In this document: positions 36,201 through 50,700 of the stretch, in pieces
How positions within the stretch are numbered: position 1 is the first letter of the stretch
How the letters are laid out: the number at the start of each line of letters is the position of its first letter
NCBI RefSeq assembly: GCF_051014685.1
Contig: NW_027478390.1
Location: 1,400,501 to 1,464,500 of the forward strand
From: Ptiloglossa arizonensis
Lineage: Eukaryota > Arthropoda > Insecta > Hymenoptera > Colletidae
Direction: 5' to 3'
DNA length: 64,000 nt
Position numbers and translations under genes: made by a program
Notes under the pieces: generated by a model
Told to the model about the DNA's origin: nothing
Databases searched by the model: none
The model's input: the letters and a program-made list of their open reading frames with translations, nothing else

Positions 36201-39090
36201 AATCGGGCGAGTTCCTGCTTTCAGATGCAATAGGAAATTCTCGAGTTCGTCAATCCGTTCGCGAGATATGGGAGTTTGAAGTTATGGAATACGTGAGAAA
36301 CCATCAAAATTTTCGCAACTCTGATACTCGAAACCAATAACTACAATGGCCTAGGGGGAAAATACACACACCATTGTAATCGTGCTAGTTTCTACTTTCA
36401 GATGCAACAGGATATTCTCGAGTTCGTCATTCCGTTCGCGAGATATGGGAGTTTGAAGTTAAGGAATGGTTGAGAAATCATCAAAATTTTCGCAATTCTG
36501 ATGCTAGAAACCAAGAACTACAATGGCCTAGGGGAAAAATACACGTACCGTTGTAATCGGGCGAGTTTCTGCTTTCAGATGGAATAGGAAATTCTCGAGA
36601 TCGTTAATCCGTTCGCGAGTAATGGGAGTATGAAGTTAAGGAATGGTTGAGAAACCTTCACAATTTTCGCAATTCTGATACTCGAAACCAATATCTACCA
36701 TGGCGTAGGGCAAAAATACACGTACCGTTGTAATCGGGCGAGTTTCTGATTTCAGATGGAATAGGAAATTCTCGAGTTCGTTAATCCGTTCGCGAGTAAC
36801 GGGAGTTTGAAGTTAAGGAATGGTTGAGAAACCATCACAATTTTCGCAATTCTGATACTCGAAACCAATATCTACTATGGCCTAGGGCAAAAATACACGT
36901 ACCGCTGTAATCGGGCGTGTTTCTGATTTCAGATGCAACAAGAATTTGTCGAGTTCGTCAATCCGTTCGCGAGATATGGGAGTTTGAAATTAAGGAATGG
37001 TTGAGAAACCAGCAAAATTTTCGAAATTCTAACGCTAGAAACCAATAACTACAATGTCCTAGGGGAAAATACACATACCGCTGTAATCGGGCGAGTTTCT
37101 GCTTTCAGATGCAACAGGAATTTCTCCAGTTCGTCAATCCGTTCGCGAGATATGGGAGTTTGAAGTTAAGGAATGCTTGAGAATCCATCAAAATTTTTGC
37201 AAGTCTGATACTCGAAACCAATAACTACTATGGCCTAGGGCAAAAATACACGTACCGTTGTAATCGGGCGAGTTCCTGCTTTCAGATGCAATAGGAAATT
37301 CTCGAGTTCGTCAATCCGTTCGCGAGATATGGGAGTTTGAAGTTAAGGAATGCGTGAGAAACCATCAAAATTTTCGCAACTCTGATACTCGAAACCAATA
37401 ACTACAATGGCCTTGGGGGAAAATACACACACCATTGTAATCGTGCTAGTTTCTACTTTCAGATGCAACAGGATTTTCTCGATTTCGTCATTCCGCTCGC
37501 GAGATATGGGAGTTTGAAGTTAAGGAATGGTTGAGAAATCATCAAAATTTTCGCAAGTCTGATGCTAGAAACCAAGAACTACAATGGCCTAGGGGAAAAA
37601 TACACGTACCGTTGTAATCGGGCGAGTTTCTTCTTTCAGATGGAATAGGAAATTCTCGAGTTCGTCAATCCGTTCGCAAGATATGGGAGTTTGAAGTTAT
37701 AGAATGGTTGACAAACCATCACAATTTTCGCAATTCTGATACTCGAAACCAATATCTACTATGGCCTAGGGCAAAAATACACGTACCAATGTAATCGGGC
37801 GAGTTTCTGATTTCAGATGCAACAAGAATTTCTCGAGTTCGTCAATCCGTTCGCGAGATATGGGAGTTTGAAGTTAAGGAATGCTTGAGAAACCTTCAAA
37901 ATTTTCGCTGGTCTGATACTCGAAACCAATAACTGGAATGGCCTAGGTCAAAAATACACGCACCGATGTAATCGGGCGTGTTTCTGCTTTCAGATGCAAT
38001 AGGAAATTCTCGAGTTCGTCAATCCGTTCGCGAGATATGGTAGTTTGAAGTTAAGGAATGGTTGAGAAACCATCAAGATTTTCGCAAGTCTGATACTCGA
38101 AACCAATAACTATAATGGCCTAGGAGAAAAATACACATACCTTTGTAATCGGGCGAATTTCCACTTTCAGATGCAACAGGAACTTCTCGAGTTCGTCATT
38201 CCGTTCGCGAGATATGGGAGTCTGAAGCTAAGGAATGGTTGAGAAACCAGCAAAATTTTCGAAATTCTAACGCTAGGAACCAATAACTACAATGTCCTAG
38301 GGGAAAATGCACATACTGCTGTAATCGGGCGAGTTTCTGCTTTCAGATGCAACAGGAATTTCTCCAGTTCGTCAATCCGTTCGCGAGATATGGGAGTTTG
38401 AAGTTAAGGAATGCTTTAGAATCCATCAAAATTTTCACAAGTCTGATACTCGAAGCCAATAACTACTATGGCCTAGGGCAAAAATACACGTACCGTTGTA
38501 ATCGGGCGAGTTCCTGCTTTCCGATGCAATAGGAAATTCTCGTGTTCGTCAATCCGTTCGCGAGATATGGGAGTTTGAAGTTAAGGAATGCGTGAGAAAC
38601 CATCAAAATTTTCGCAACTCTGATACTCGAAACCAATAACTACAATGGCCTAGGGGGAAAATACACACACCATTGTAATCGTGCTAGTTTCTACTTTCAG
38701 ATGCAACAGGATTTTCTCGAGTTCGTCATTCCGTTCGCGAGATATGGGAGTTTGAAGTTAAGGAATGGTTGAGAAATCATCAAAATTTTCGCAATTCTGA
38801 TGCTAGAAACCAAGAACTACAATGGCCTAGGGGAAAAATACACGTACCGTTGTAATCGGGCGAGTTTCTGCTTTCAGATGGAATAGGAAATTCTCAAGTT
38901 CGTTAATCCGTTCGCGAGTAATGGGAGTATGAAGTTAAGGAATGGTTGAGAAACCATCACAATTTTCGCAATTCTGATACTCGAAACCAATATCTACCAT
39001 GGCGTAGGGCAAAAATACACGTACCGTTGTAATCGGGCGAGTTTCTGATTTCAGATGCAATAGGAAATTCTCGAGTTCGTCAATCCGTTC

Positions 39091-39100
39091 GCGACAATAT
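39091..39100 (+). repeat. GCGACAATAT variant monomer
   Basis: One base longer than the normal GCGAGATAT. It is also at 46697, 50943 and 55365. Spacings of 7,606 and 4,422 follow HOR3 and HOR4, so this single event marks shared ancestry of parts of the two HOR families. Confidence 0.8.
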
Positions 39101-39402
39101 GGGAGTTTGAAGTTATAGAATGCTTGACAAACCATCAAAATTTTCGCAAGTCTGATACACGAAACCAATAACTACTATGGCATAGGGGAAAAATGCACAT
39201 ACCTTTGTAATCGGGCGAGTTTCCACTTTCAGATGCAACAGGAATTTCTCGAGTTCGTCATTCCGTTCGCGAGATATGGGAGTTTGAAGGTATAGAATGG
39301 TTGACAAACCATCACAATTTTCGCAATTCTGATACTCGAAACCAATATCTACTATGGCCTAGGGCAAAAATACACGTACCGCTGTAATCGGGCGAGTTTC
39401 TG

Positions 39403-42400
39403 ATTTCAGATGCAACAGGAATTTCTCGAGTTCGTCAATCCGTTCGCGAGATATGGGAGTTTGAAGTTATGGAATGCTTGAGAAACCATCAAAATTTTCG
39501 CAAGTCTGATACTCGAAATAAATAGCCACAAAGGCCTAGGGGAAAAATACACACACCGATGTAATCGGGCGAGTTTCCACTTACACACGCAACAGGAATT
39601 TCTCGAGTTCGTCAATCCGTTCGCGAGATATGAGAGTTTGAAGTTAAGGAATGGTTGAGGAACCATCAAAATTTTCGCTGGTCTGATACTCGAAACCAAT
39701 AACTGGAATGGCCTAGGGGCAAAGTACACTCACTATTGTAATCGGGCGAGTTTCTACTTTCAAATACAAGAGGAATTTCTCGAGTTGGTCAATGCGTTCG
39801 CAAGATGTGGGAGTTTGAAGTTAAGGAATGCTTGAGAATCCATCAAAATTTTCGCAAGTCTGATACTCGAAACCAATAACTACAAAGGCCTTGGGGAAAA
39901 ATACACGTACCGTTCTAATCGGGCGAGTTCCTGCTTTCAGATGCAATAGGAAATTCTCGAGTTCGTCAATCCGTTCGCGAGGTATGGGAGTTTGAAGTTA
40001 AGGAATGGTTGAGAAACCTTCCAAACTTTCGCTGGTCTGATACTCGAAACCAATAACTACAATGGCCTAGGGGGAAAAAACACGTTCCGTTGTAATCGGG
40101 CGTGTTTCTGCTTTCAGATGCAAGAGGAATTTCTCGAGTTCGTCAATCCGTGCGCGAGATATGGGAGTTTGAAGTTAAGGAATGCTTGAGAAAACATCAA
40201 AATTTTCGCAAGTCTGTTACTCGAAACAAATAACTACAAAGACCTAGGGGAAGAATACACGTACCGTTGTAATCGGGCGAGTTTCTGCTTTCAGATGCAA
40301 TAGGAAATTCTCGAGTTCGTCAATCCGTTCGCGAGGTATGGGAGTTTGAAGTTAAGGAATGCTTGAGAAACCATCCAAATTTTCACAACTCTGATACTCG
40401 AAACCAATAACTACAATGGCCTAGGGGGAAAATACACACACCGTTGTAATCGTGCGAGTTTCTACTTTCAGATGCAACCGGAATTTCTCGAGTTCGTCAT
40501 TCCGTTCGCGAGATATGGGAGCTTGAAGTTAAGGAATGCTTGAGAAACCTTCAAAATTTTCGCTGGTCTGATACTCGAAACCAATAACTGGAATGGCCTA
40601 GGTCAAAAATACACGCACCGATGTAATCGGGCGTGTTTCTGCTTTCAGATGCAATAGGAAATTCTCGAGTTCGTCAATCCGTTCGCGAGATATGGTAGTT
40701 TGAAGTTAAGGAATGGTTGAGAAACCATCAAGATTTTCGCAAGTCTGATACTCGAAACCAATAACTATAATGGCCTAGGAGAAAAATACACATACCTTTG
40801 TAATCGGGCGAATTTCCACTTTCAGATGCAACAGGAACTTCTCGAGTTCGTCATTCCGTTCGCGAGATATGGGAGTCTGAAGCTAAGGAATGGTTGAGAA
40901 ACCAGCAAAATTTTCGAAATTCTAACGCTAGAAACCAATAACTACAATGTCCTAGGGGAAAATGCACATACTGCTGTAGTCGGGCGAGTTTCTGCTTTCA
41001 GATGCAACAGGAATTTCTCCAGTTCGTCAATCCGTTCGCGAGATATGGGAGTTTGAAGTTAAGGAATGCTTTAGAATCCATCAAAATTTTCACAAGTCTG
41101 ATACTCGAAGCCAATAACTACTATGGCCTAGGGCAAAAATACACGTACCGTTGTAATCGGGCGAGTTCCTGCTTTCAGATGCAATAGGAAATTCTCGTGT
41201 TCGTCAATCCGTTCGCGAGATATGGGAGTTTGAAGTTAAGGAATGCGTGAGAAACCATCAAAATTTTCGCAACTCTGATACTCGAAACCAATAACTACAA
41301 TGGCCTAGGGGGAAAATACACACACCATTGTAATCGTGCTAGTTTCTACTTTCAGATGCAACAGGATTTTCTCGAGTTCGTCATTCCGTTCGCGAGATAT
41401 GGGAGTTTGAAGTTAAGGAATGGTTGAGAAATCATCAAAATTTTCGCAATTCTGATGCTAGAAACCAAGAACTACAATGGCCTAGGGGAAAAATACACGT
41501 ACCGTTGTAATCGGGCGAGTTTCTGCTTTCAGATGGAATAGGAAATTCTCGAGATCGTTAATCCGTTCGCGAGTAATGGGAGTATGAAGTTAAGGAATGG
41601 TTGAGAAACCATCACAATTTTCGCAATTCTGATACTCGAAACCAATATCTACCATGGCGTAGGGCAAAAATACACGTACCGTTGTAATCGGGCGAGTTTC
41701 TGATTTCAGATGGAATAGGAAATTCTCGAGTTCGTTAATCCGTTCGCGAGTAACGGGAGTTTGAAGTTAAGGAATGGTTGAGAAACCATCACAATTTTCG
41801 CAATTCTGATACTCGAAACCAATATCTACTATGGCCTAGGGCAAAAATACACGTACCGCTGTAATCGGGCGTGTTTCTGATTTCAGATGCAACAAGAATT
41901 TGTCGAGTTCGTCAATCCGTTCGCGAGATATGGGAGTTTGAAATTAAGGAATGGTTGAGAAACCAGCAAAATTTTCCAAATTCTAACGCTAGAAACCAAT
42001 AACTACAATGTCCTAGGGGAAAATACACATACCGCTGTAATCGGGCGAGTTTCTGCTTTCAGATGCAACAGGAATTTCTCCAGTTCGTCAATCCGTTCGC
42101 GAGATATGGGAGTTTGAAGTTAAGGAATGCTTGAGAATCCATCAAAATTTTTGCAAGTCTGATACTCGAAACCAATAACTACTATGGCCTAGGGCAAAAA
42201 TACACGTACCGTTGTAATCGGGCGAGTTCCTGCTTTCAGATGCAATAGGAAATTCTCGAGTTCGTCAATCCGTTCGCGAGATATGGGAGTTTGAAGTTAA
42301 GGAATGCGTGAGAAACCATCAAAATTTTCGCAACTCTGATACTCGAAACCAATAACTACAATGGCCTTGGGGGAAAATACACACACCATTGTAATCGTGC

Positions 42401-45400
42401 TAGTTTCTACTTTTAGATGCAACAGGATTTTCTCGATTTCTTCATTCCGTTCGCGAGATGTGGGAGTTTGAAGTTAAGGAATGGTTGAGAAATCATCAAA
42501 ATTTTCGCAATTCTGATGCTAGAAACCAAGAACTACAATGGCCTAGGGGAAAAATACACGTACCTTTGTAATCGGGCGAGTTTCTGCTTTCAGATGGAAT
42601 AGGAAATTCTCGAGTTCGTCAATCCGTTCGCGAGATATGGGAGTTTGAAGTTATAGAATGGTTGACAAACCATCACAATTTTCGCAATTCTGATACTCGA
42701 AACCAATATCTACTATGGCCTAGGGCAAAAATACACGTACCGCTGTAATCGGGCGAGTTTCTGATTTCAGATGCAACAAGAATTTCTCGAGTTCGTCAAT
42801 CCGTTCGCGAGATATGGGAGTTTGAAATTAAGGAATGGTTGAGAAACCAGCAAAATTTTCGAAATTCTAACGCTAGAAACCAATAACTACAATGTCCTAG
42901 GGGAAAATACACATACCGCTGTAATTGGGCGAGTTTCTGCTTTCAGATGCAACAGGAATTTCACCAGTTCGTCAATCCGTTCGCGAGATATGGGAGTTTG
43001 AAGTTAAGGAATGCTTGAGAATCCATCAAAATTTTTGCAAGTCTGATACTCGAAACCAATAACTACTATGGCCTAGGGCAAAAATACACGTACCGTTGTA
43101 ATCGGGCGAGTTCCTGCTTTCAGATGCAATAGGAAATTCTCGAGTTCGTCAATCCGTTCGCGAGATATGGGAGTTTGAAGTTAAGGAATGCGTGAGAAAC
43201 CATCAAAATTTTCGCAACTCTGATACTCGAAACCAATAACTACAATGGCCTTGGGGGAAAATACACACACCATTGTAATCGTGCTAGTTTCTACTTTCAG
43301 ATGCAACAGGATTTTCTCGATTTCTTCATTCCGTTCGCGAGATGTGGGAGTTTGAAGTTAAGGAATGGTTGAGAAATCATCAAAATTTTCGCAATTCTGA
43401 TGCTAGAAACCAAGAACTACAATGGCCTAGGGGAAAAATACACGTACCTTTGTAATCGGGCGAGTTTCTGCTTTCAGATGGAATAGGAAATTCTCGAGTT
43501 CGTCAATCCGTTCGCGAGATATGGGAGTTTGAAGTTATAGAATGGTTGACAAACCATCACAATTTTCGCAATTCTGATACTCGAAACCAATATCTACTAT
43601 GGCCTAGGGCAAAAATACACGTACCGCTGTAATCGGGCGAGTTTCTGATTTCAGATGCAACAAGAATTTCTCGAGTTCGTCAATCCGTTCGCGAGATATG
43701 GGAGTTTGAAATTAAGGAATGGTTGAGAAACCAGCAAAATTTTCGAAATTCTAACGCTAGAAACGAATAACTACAATGTCCTAGGGGAAAATACACATAC
43801 CGCTGTAATTGGGCGAGTTTCTGCTTTCAGATGCAACAGGAATTTCACCAGTTCGTCAATCCGTTCGCGAGATATGGGAGTTTGAAGTTAAGGAATGCTT
43901 GAGAATCCATCAAAATTTTTGCAAGTCTGATACTCGAAACCAATAACTACTATGGCCTAGGGCAAAAATACACGTACCGTTGTAATCGGGCGAGTTCCTG
44001 CTTTCAGATGCAATAGGAAATTCTCGAGTTCGTCAATCCGTTCGCGAGATATGGGAGTTTGAAGTTATGGAATACGTGAGAAACCATCAAAATTTTCGCA
44101 ACTCTGATACTCGAAACCAATAACTACAATGGCCTAGGGGGAAAATACACACACCATTGTAATCGTGCTAGTTTCTACTTTCAGATGCAACAGGATTTTC
44201 TCGAGTTCGTCATTCCGTTCGCGAGATATGGGAGTTTGAAGTTAAGGAATGGTTGAGAAATCATCAAAATTTTCGCAATTCTGATGCTAGAAACCAAGAA
44301 CTACAATGGCCTAGGGGAAAAATACACGTACCGTTGTAATCGGGCGAGTTTCTGCTTTCAGATGGAATAGGAAATTCTCGAGATCGTTAATCCGTTCGCG
44401 AGTAATGGGAGTATGAAGTTAAGGAATGGTTGAGAAACCTTCACAATTTTCGCAATTCTGATACTCGAAACCAATATCTACCATGGCGTAGGGCAAAAAT
44501 ACACGTACCGTTGTAATCGGGCGAGTTTCTGATTTCAGATGGAATAGGAAATTCTCGAGTTCGTTAATCCGTTCGCGAGTAACGGGAGTTTGAAGTTAAG
44601 GAATGGTTGAGAAACCATCACAATTTTCGCAATTCTGATACTCGAAACCAATATCTACTATGGCCTAGGGCAAAAATACACGTACCGCTGTAATCGGGCG
44701 TGTTTCTGATTTCAGATGCAACAAGAATTTGTCGAGTTCGTCAATCCGTTCGCGAGATATGGGAGTTTGAAATTAAGGAACGGTTGAGAAACCAGCAAAG
44801 TTTTCGAAATTCTAACGCTAGAAACCAATAACTACAATGTCCTAGGGGAAAATACACATACCGCTGTAATCGGGCGAGTTTCTGCTTTCAGATGCAACAG
44901 GAATTTCTCCAGTTCGTCAATCCGTTCGCGAGATATGGGAGTTTGAAGTTAAGGAATGCTTGAGAATCCATCAAAATTTTTGCAAGTCTGATACTCGAAA
45001 CCAATAACTACAATGGCCTTGGGGGAAAATACACACACCATTGTAATCGTGCTAGTTTCTACTTTCAGATGCAACAGGATTTTCTCGATTTCGTCATTCC
45101 GTTCGCGAGATATGGGAGTTTGAAGTTAAGGAATGGTTGAGAAATCATCAAAATTTTCGCAAGTCTGATGCTAGAAACCAAGAACTTCAATGGCCTAGGG
45201 GAAAAATACACGTACCGTTGTAATCGGGCGAGTTTCTTCTTTCAGATGGAATAGGAAATTCTCGAGTTCGTCAATCCGTTCGCGAGATATGGGAGTTTGA
45301 AGTTATAGAATGGTTGACAAACCATCACAATTTTCGCAATTCTGATACTCGAAACCAATATCTACTATGGCCTAGGGCAAAAATACACGTACCGCTGTAA

Positions 45401-47009
45401 TCGGGCGAGTTTCTGATTTCAGATGCAACAAGAATTTCTCGAGTTCGTCAATCCGTTCGCGAGATATGGGAGTTTGAAGTTAAGGAATGCTTGAGAAACC
45501 TTCAAAATTTTCGCTGGTCTGATACTCGAAACCAATAACTGGAATGGCCTAGGTCAAAAATACACGCACCGATGTAATCGGGCGTGTTTCTGCTTTCAGA
45601 TGCAATAGGAAATTCTCGAGTTCGTCAATCCGTTCGCGAGATATGGTAGTTTGAAGTTAAGGAATGGTTGAGAAACCATCAAGATTTTCGCAAGTCTGAT
45701 ACTCGAAACCAATAACTATAATGGCCTAGGAGAAAAATACACATACCTTTGTAATCGGGCGAATTTCCACTTTCAGATGCAACAGGAACTTCTCGAGTTC
45801 GTCATTCCGTTCGCGAGATATGGGAGTCTGAAGCTAAGGAATGGTTGAGAAACCAGCAAAATTTTCGAAATTCTAACGCTAGGAACCAATAACTACAATG
45901 TCCTAGGGGAAAATGCACATACTGCTGTAATCGGGCGAGTTTCTGCTTTCAGATGCAACAGGAATTTCTCCAGTTCGTCAATCCGTTCGCGAGATATGGG
46001 AGTTTGAAGTTAAGGAATGCTTTAGAATCCATCAAAATTTTCACAAGTCTGATACTCGAAGCCAATAACTACTATGGCATAGGGCAAAAATACACGTACC
46101 GTTGTAATCGGGCGAGTTCCTGCTTTCAGATGCAATAGGAAATTCTCGTGTTCGTCAATCCGTTCGCGAGATATGGGAGTTTGAAGTTAAGGAATGCGTG
46201 AGAAACCATCAAAATTTTCGCAACTCTGATACTCGAAACCAATAACTACAATGGCCTAGGGGGAAAATACACACACCATTGTAATCGTGCTAGTTTCTAC
46301 TTTCTGATGCAACAGGATTTTCTCGAGTTCGTCATTCCGTTCGCGAGATATGGGAGTTTGAAGTTAAGGAATGGTTGAGAAATCATCAAAATTTTCGCAA
46401 TTCTGATGCTAGAAACCAAGAACTACAATGGCCTAGGGGAAAAATACACGTACCGTTGTAATCGGGCGAGTTTCTGCTTTCAGATGGAATAGGAAATTCT
46501 CAAGTTCGTTAATCCGTTCGCGAGTAATGGGAGTATGAAGTTAAGGAATGGTTGAGAAACCATCACAATTTTCGCAATTCTGATACTCGAAACCAATATC
46601 TACCATGGCGTAGGGCAAAAATACAAGTACCGTTGTAATCGGGCGAGTTTCTGATTTCAGATGCAATAGGAAATTCTCGAGTTCGTCAATCCGTTCGCGA
46701 CAATATGGGAGTTTGAAGTTATAGAATGCTTGACAAACCATCAAAATTTTCGCAAGTCTGATACACGAAACCAATAACTACTATGGCATAGGGGAAAAAT
46801 GCACATACCTTTGTAATCGGGCGAGTTTCCACTTTCAGATGCAACAGGAATTTCTCGAGTTCGTCATTCCGTTCGCGAGATATGGGAGTTTGAAGGTATA
46901 GAATGGTTGACAAACCATCACAATTTTCGCAATTCTGATACTCGAAACCAATATCTACTATGGCCTAGGGCAAAAATACACGTACCGCTGTAATCGGGCG
47001 AGTTTCTGA
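39403..47009 (+). repeat. HOR3 unit, copy 2 (about 7,607 bp, about 43 monomers)
   Basis: Follows copy 1 directly with the same monomer order. TTCTAACGCT is at 40920, 41981, 42865, 43749, 44810 and 45871: one extra 884-bp (5-monomer) interval compared with copy 1, and the last interval is 1,061 instead of 1,238 (one monomer lost near 45000). The sum 6,899 + 884 - 177 = 7,606 agrees with the unit length. GTAATTGGGCGAG near 42923 and 43807 is shared by the two 884-bp repeats, consistent with their tandem origin. Confidence 0.92.
40085..40101 (+). other. CENP-B-box-like 17-mer, 8 of 9 core positions (HOR3 copy 2)
   Basis: Same sequence and context as 33186-33202, offset 6,899. Confidence 0.35.
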
Positions 47010-47795
47010 TTTCAGATGCAACAAGAATTTCTCGAGTTCGTCAATCCGTTCGCGAGATATGGGAGTTTGAAGTTAAGGAATGCTTGAGAAACCTTCAAAA
47101 TTTTCGCTGGTCTGATACTCGAAACCAATAACTGGAATGGCCTAGGTCAAAAATACACGCACCGATGTAATCGGGCGTGTTTCTGCTTTCAGATGCAATA
47201 GGAAATTCTCGAGTTCGTCAATCCGTTCGCGAGATATGGTAGTTTGAAGTTAAGGAATGGTTGAGAAACCATCAAGATTTTCGCAAGTCTGATACTCGAA
47301 ACCAATAACTATAATGGCCTAGGAGAAAAATACACATACCTTTGTAATCGGACTAGTTTCCACTTTCAGATGCAACAGGAATTTCTCGAGTTCGTCATTC
47401 CGTTCGCGAGATATGGGAGTCTGAAGTTAAGGAACGGTTGAGAAACCAGCAAAATTTTCGAAATTCTAACGCTAGAAACCAATAACTACAATGTCCTAGG
47501 GGAAAATACACATACCGCTGTAATCGGGCGAGTTTCTTCTTTCAGATGCAACAGGAATTTCTCCAGTTCGTCAATCCGTTCGCGAGATATGGGAGTTTGA
47601 AGTTAAGGAACGCTTGAGAATCCATCAAAATTTTCGCAAGTCTGATACTCGAAACCAATAACTACTATGGCCTAGGGCAAAAATACACGTACCGTTGTAA
47701 TCGGGCGAGTTCCTGCTTTCAGATGCAATAGGATATTCTCGAGTTCGTCAATCCGTTCGCGAGATATGGGAGTTTGAAGTTAAGGAATGCGTGAG
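47010..47795 (+). repeat. Transition HOR3 to HOR4
   Basis: About four monomers. Up to about 47350 they match 37.82-38.15 kb within HOR3; they then depart (ATCGGACTAGTTTCC near 47348) and continue with the TTCTAACGCT and CTCCAG types that are also part of HOR4. Confidence 0.78.
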
Positions 47796-50700
47796 AAACC
47801 ATCAAAATTTTCGCAACTCTGATACTCGAAACCAATAACTACAATGGCCTAGGGGAAAAATACACACAGCATTGTAATCGTGCTAGTTTCTACTTTCAGA
47901 TGCAACAGGATTTTCTCGAGTTCGCCATTCCGTTCGCGAGATATGGGAGTTTGAAGTTAAGGAATGGTTGAGAAATCATCAGAATTTTCGCAATTCTGAT
48001 GCTAGAAACCAAGAACTACAATGGCCTAGGGGAAAAATACACGTACCGTTGTAATCGGGCGAGTTTCTGCTTTCAGATGGAATAGGAAATTCTCGAGATC
48101 GTTAATCCGTTCGCGAGTAATGGGAGTATGAAGTTAAGGAATGGTTGAGAAACCATCACAATTTTCGCAATTCTGATACTCGAAACCAATATCTACCATG
48201 GCGTAGGGCAAAAATACACGTACCGTTGTAATCGGGCGAGTTTCTGATTTCAGATGCAATAGGAAATTCTCGAGTTGGTCAATCCGTTCGCGAGATATGG
48301 GAGTTTGAAGTTAAGGAATGGTTGAGAAACCTTCAAAATTTTCGCTGGTCTGATACTCGAAACCAATAACTGGAATGGCCTAGGTCAAAAATACACGCAC
48401 CGATGTAATCGGGCGTGTTTCTGCTTTCAGATGCAATAGGAAATTCTCGAGTTCGTCAATCCGTTCGCGAGATATGGTAGTTTGAAGTTAAGGAATGGTT
48501 GAGAAACCATCAAGATTTTCGCAAGTCTGATACTCGAAACCAATAACTATAATGGCCTAGGAGAAAAATACACATACCTTTGTAATCGGGCGAGTTTCCA
48601 CTTTCAGATGCAACAGGAATTTCTCGAGTTCGTCATTCCGTTCGCGAGATATGGGAGTCTGAAGTTAAGGAATGGTTGAGAAACCAGCAAAATTTTCGAA
48701 ATTCTAACGCTAGAAACCAATAACTACAATGTCCTAGGGGAAAATACACATACCGCTGTAATCGGGCGAGTTTCTTCTTTCAGATGCAACAGGAATTTCT
48801 CCAATTCGTCAATCCGTTCGCGAGATATGGGAGTTTGAAGTTAAGGAACGCTTGAGAATCCATCAAAATTTTCGCAAGTCTGATACTCGAAACCAATAAC
48901 TACTATGGCCTAGGGCAAAAATAAACGTACCGTTGTAATCGTGCGAGTTCCTGCTTTCAGATGCAATAGGAAATTCTCGAGTTCGTCAATCCGTTCGCGA
49001 GATATGGGAGTTCGAAGTTAAGGAATGGTTGAGAAACCTTCAAAATTTTCGCTGGTCTGATACTCGAAACCAATAACTGGAATAGCCTAGGTCAAAAATA
49101 CACGTACCGTTGTAATCGGGCGAGTTCCTGCTTTCAGATGTAATAGGAAATTCTCGTGTTCGTCAATCCGTTCGCGAGATATGGGAGTTTGAAGTTAAGG
49201 AATGGTTGAGAAATCATCAAAATTTTCGCAATTCTGATGCTAGAAACCAAGAACTACAATGGCCTAGGGGAAAAATACACGTACCGTTGTAATCGGGCGA
49301 GTTTCTGCTTTCAGATGGAATAGGAAATTCTCGGGATCGTTAATCCGTTCGCGAGTAATGGGAGTATGAAGTTAAGGAATGGTTGAGAAACCATCACAAT
49401 TTTCGCAATTCTGATACTCGAAACCAATATCTACCATGGCGTAGGGCAAAAATACACGTACCGTTGTAATCGGGCGAGTTTCTGATTTCAGATGCAATAG
49501 GAAATTCTCGAGTTCGTCAATCCGTTCGCGAGATATGGGAGTTCGAAGTTAAGGAATGGTTGAGAAACCTTCAAAATTTTCGCTGGTCTGATACTCGAAA
49601 CCAATAACTGGAATGGCCTAGGTCAAAAATACACGCACCGATGTAATCGGGCGTGTTTCTGCTTTCAGATGCAATAGGAAATTCTCGAGTTCGTCAATCC
49701 GTTCGCGAGATATGGGAGTTCGAAGTTAAGGAATGGTTGAGAAACCTTCAAAATTTTCGCTGGTCTGATACTCGAAACCAATAACTGGAATAGCCTAGGT
49801 CAAAAATACACGTACCGTTGTAATGGGGCGTGCTTCTGCTTTGAGATGCAACAGGAAATTCTCGAGTTCGTCAATCCGTTCGCGAGATATGGGAGTTTGA
49901 TGTTAAGGAATGCTTGAGAAACCATCCAAATTTTCGCAACTCTGACACTCGAAACCAATAACTACAATGGCCTAGGGGGAAAATACACACACCATTGTAA
50001 TCGTGCGAATTTCTACTTTCAGATGCAACAGGAATTTCTCGAGTTCGTCATTCCGTTCGCGAGATATGGGAGTTCGAATTTAAGGAATGGTTGAGAAACC
50101 ATCAAAATTTTCGTAATTCTGATGCTAGAAACCAATAACTACAATGGCCTAGGGGAAAATACACATACCGTTGTAATCGTGCGAGTTTCTGCTTTCAGAT
50201 GCAACAGGAATTTCTCGAGTTCGTCAATCCGCTCGCGAGATATGGGGGTTTGAAGTTAAGGAATGCTTGAGAAACCATCCAAATTTTCGCAACTCTGACA
50301 CTCGAAACCAATAACTACAATGGCCTAGGGGGAAAACACACACACCATTGTAATCGTGCGAATTTCTGCATTCAGATGCAACAGGAATTTCTCGAGTTCG
50401 TCAATCCGTTCGCGAGATATGGGAGTTTGAAGTTAAGGAATGCTTGAGAAACCATCAAAATTTTCGCAAGTCTGATACTCGAAACCAGTAACTACAAAGG
50501 CCTAGGGGAAAAATGCACACACCTTTGTAATCGGGCGAGTCTCCACTTTCAGATGCAACACGAATTTCTCGAGTGCGTAATTCCGTTCGCGAGATATGGG
50601 TGTTTGAAGTTAAGGAATGGTTGAGAAGCCATCAAAATTCTCGCAATTCTGATGCTAGAAACGAATAACTGGAAAGGCCCAGGGGAAAAATGCACATACC

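Larger units (their letters stand above)
32504..39402 (+). repeat. HOR3 unit, copy 1 (6,899 bp, about 39 monomers)
   Basis: Its start matches 39403 at an offset of 6,899, held over many markers: AAATAAATAGCC, ATACAAGAGG, CCGTGCGCGAG (33250/40149), TTCTAACGCT (34021/40920), GTAACGGGAG (34851/41750) and GATGTGGGAG (35560/42459). Inside the unit TTCTAACGCT occurs at 34021, 35082, 35966, 37027 and 38265, giving sub-periods of 1,061, 884, 1,061 and 1,238 bp (6, 5, 6 and 7 monomers). The large unit was therefore built from an earlier 6+5 monomer repeat. Confidence 0.92.
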
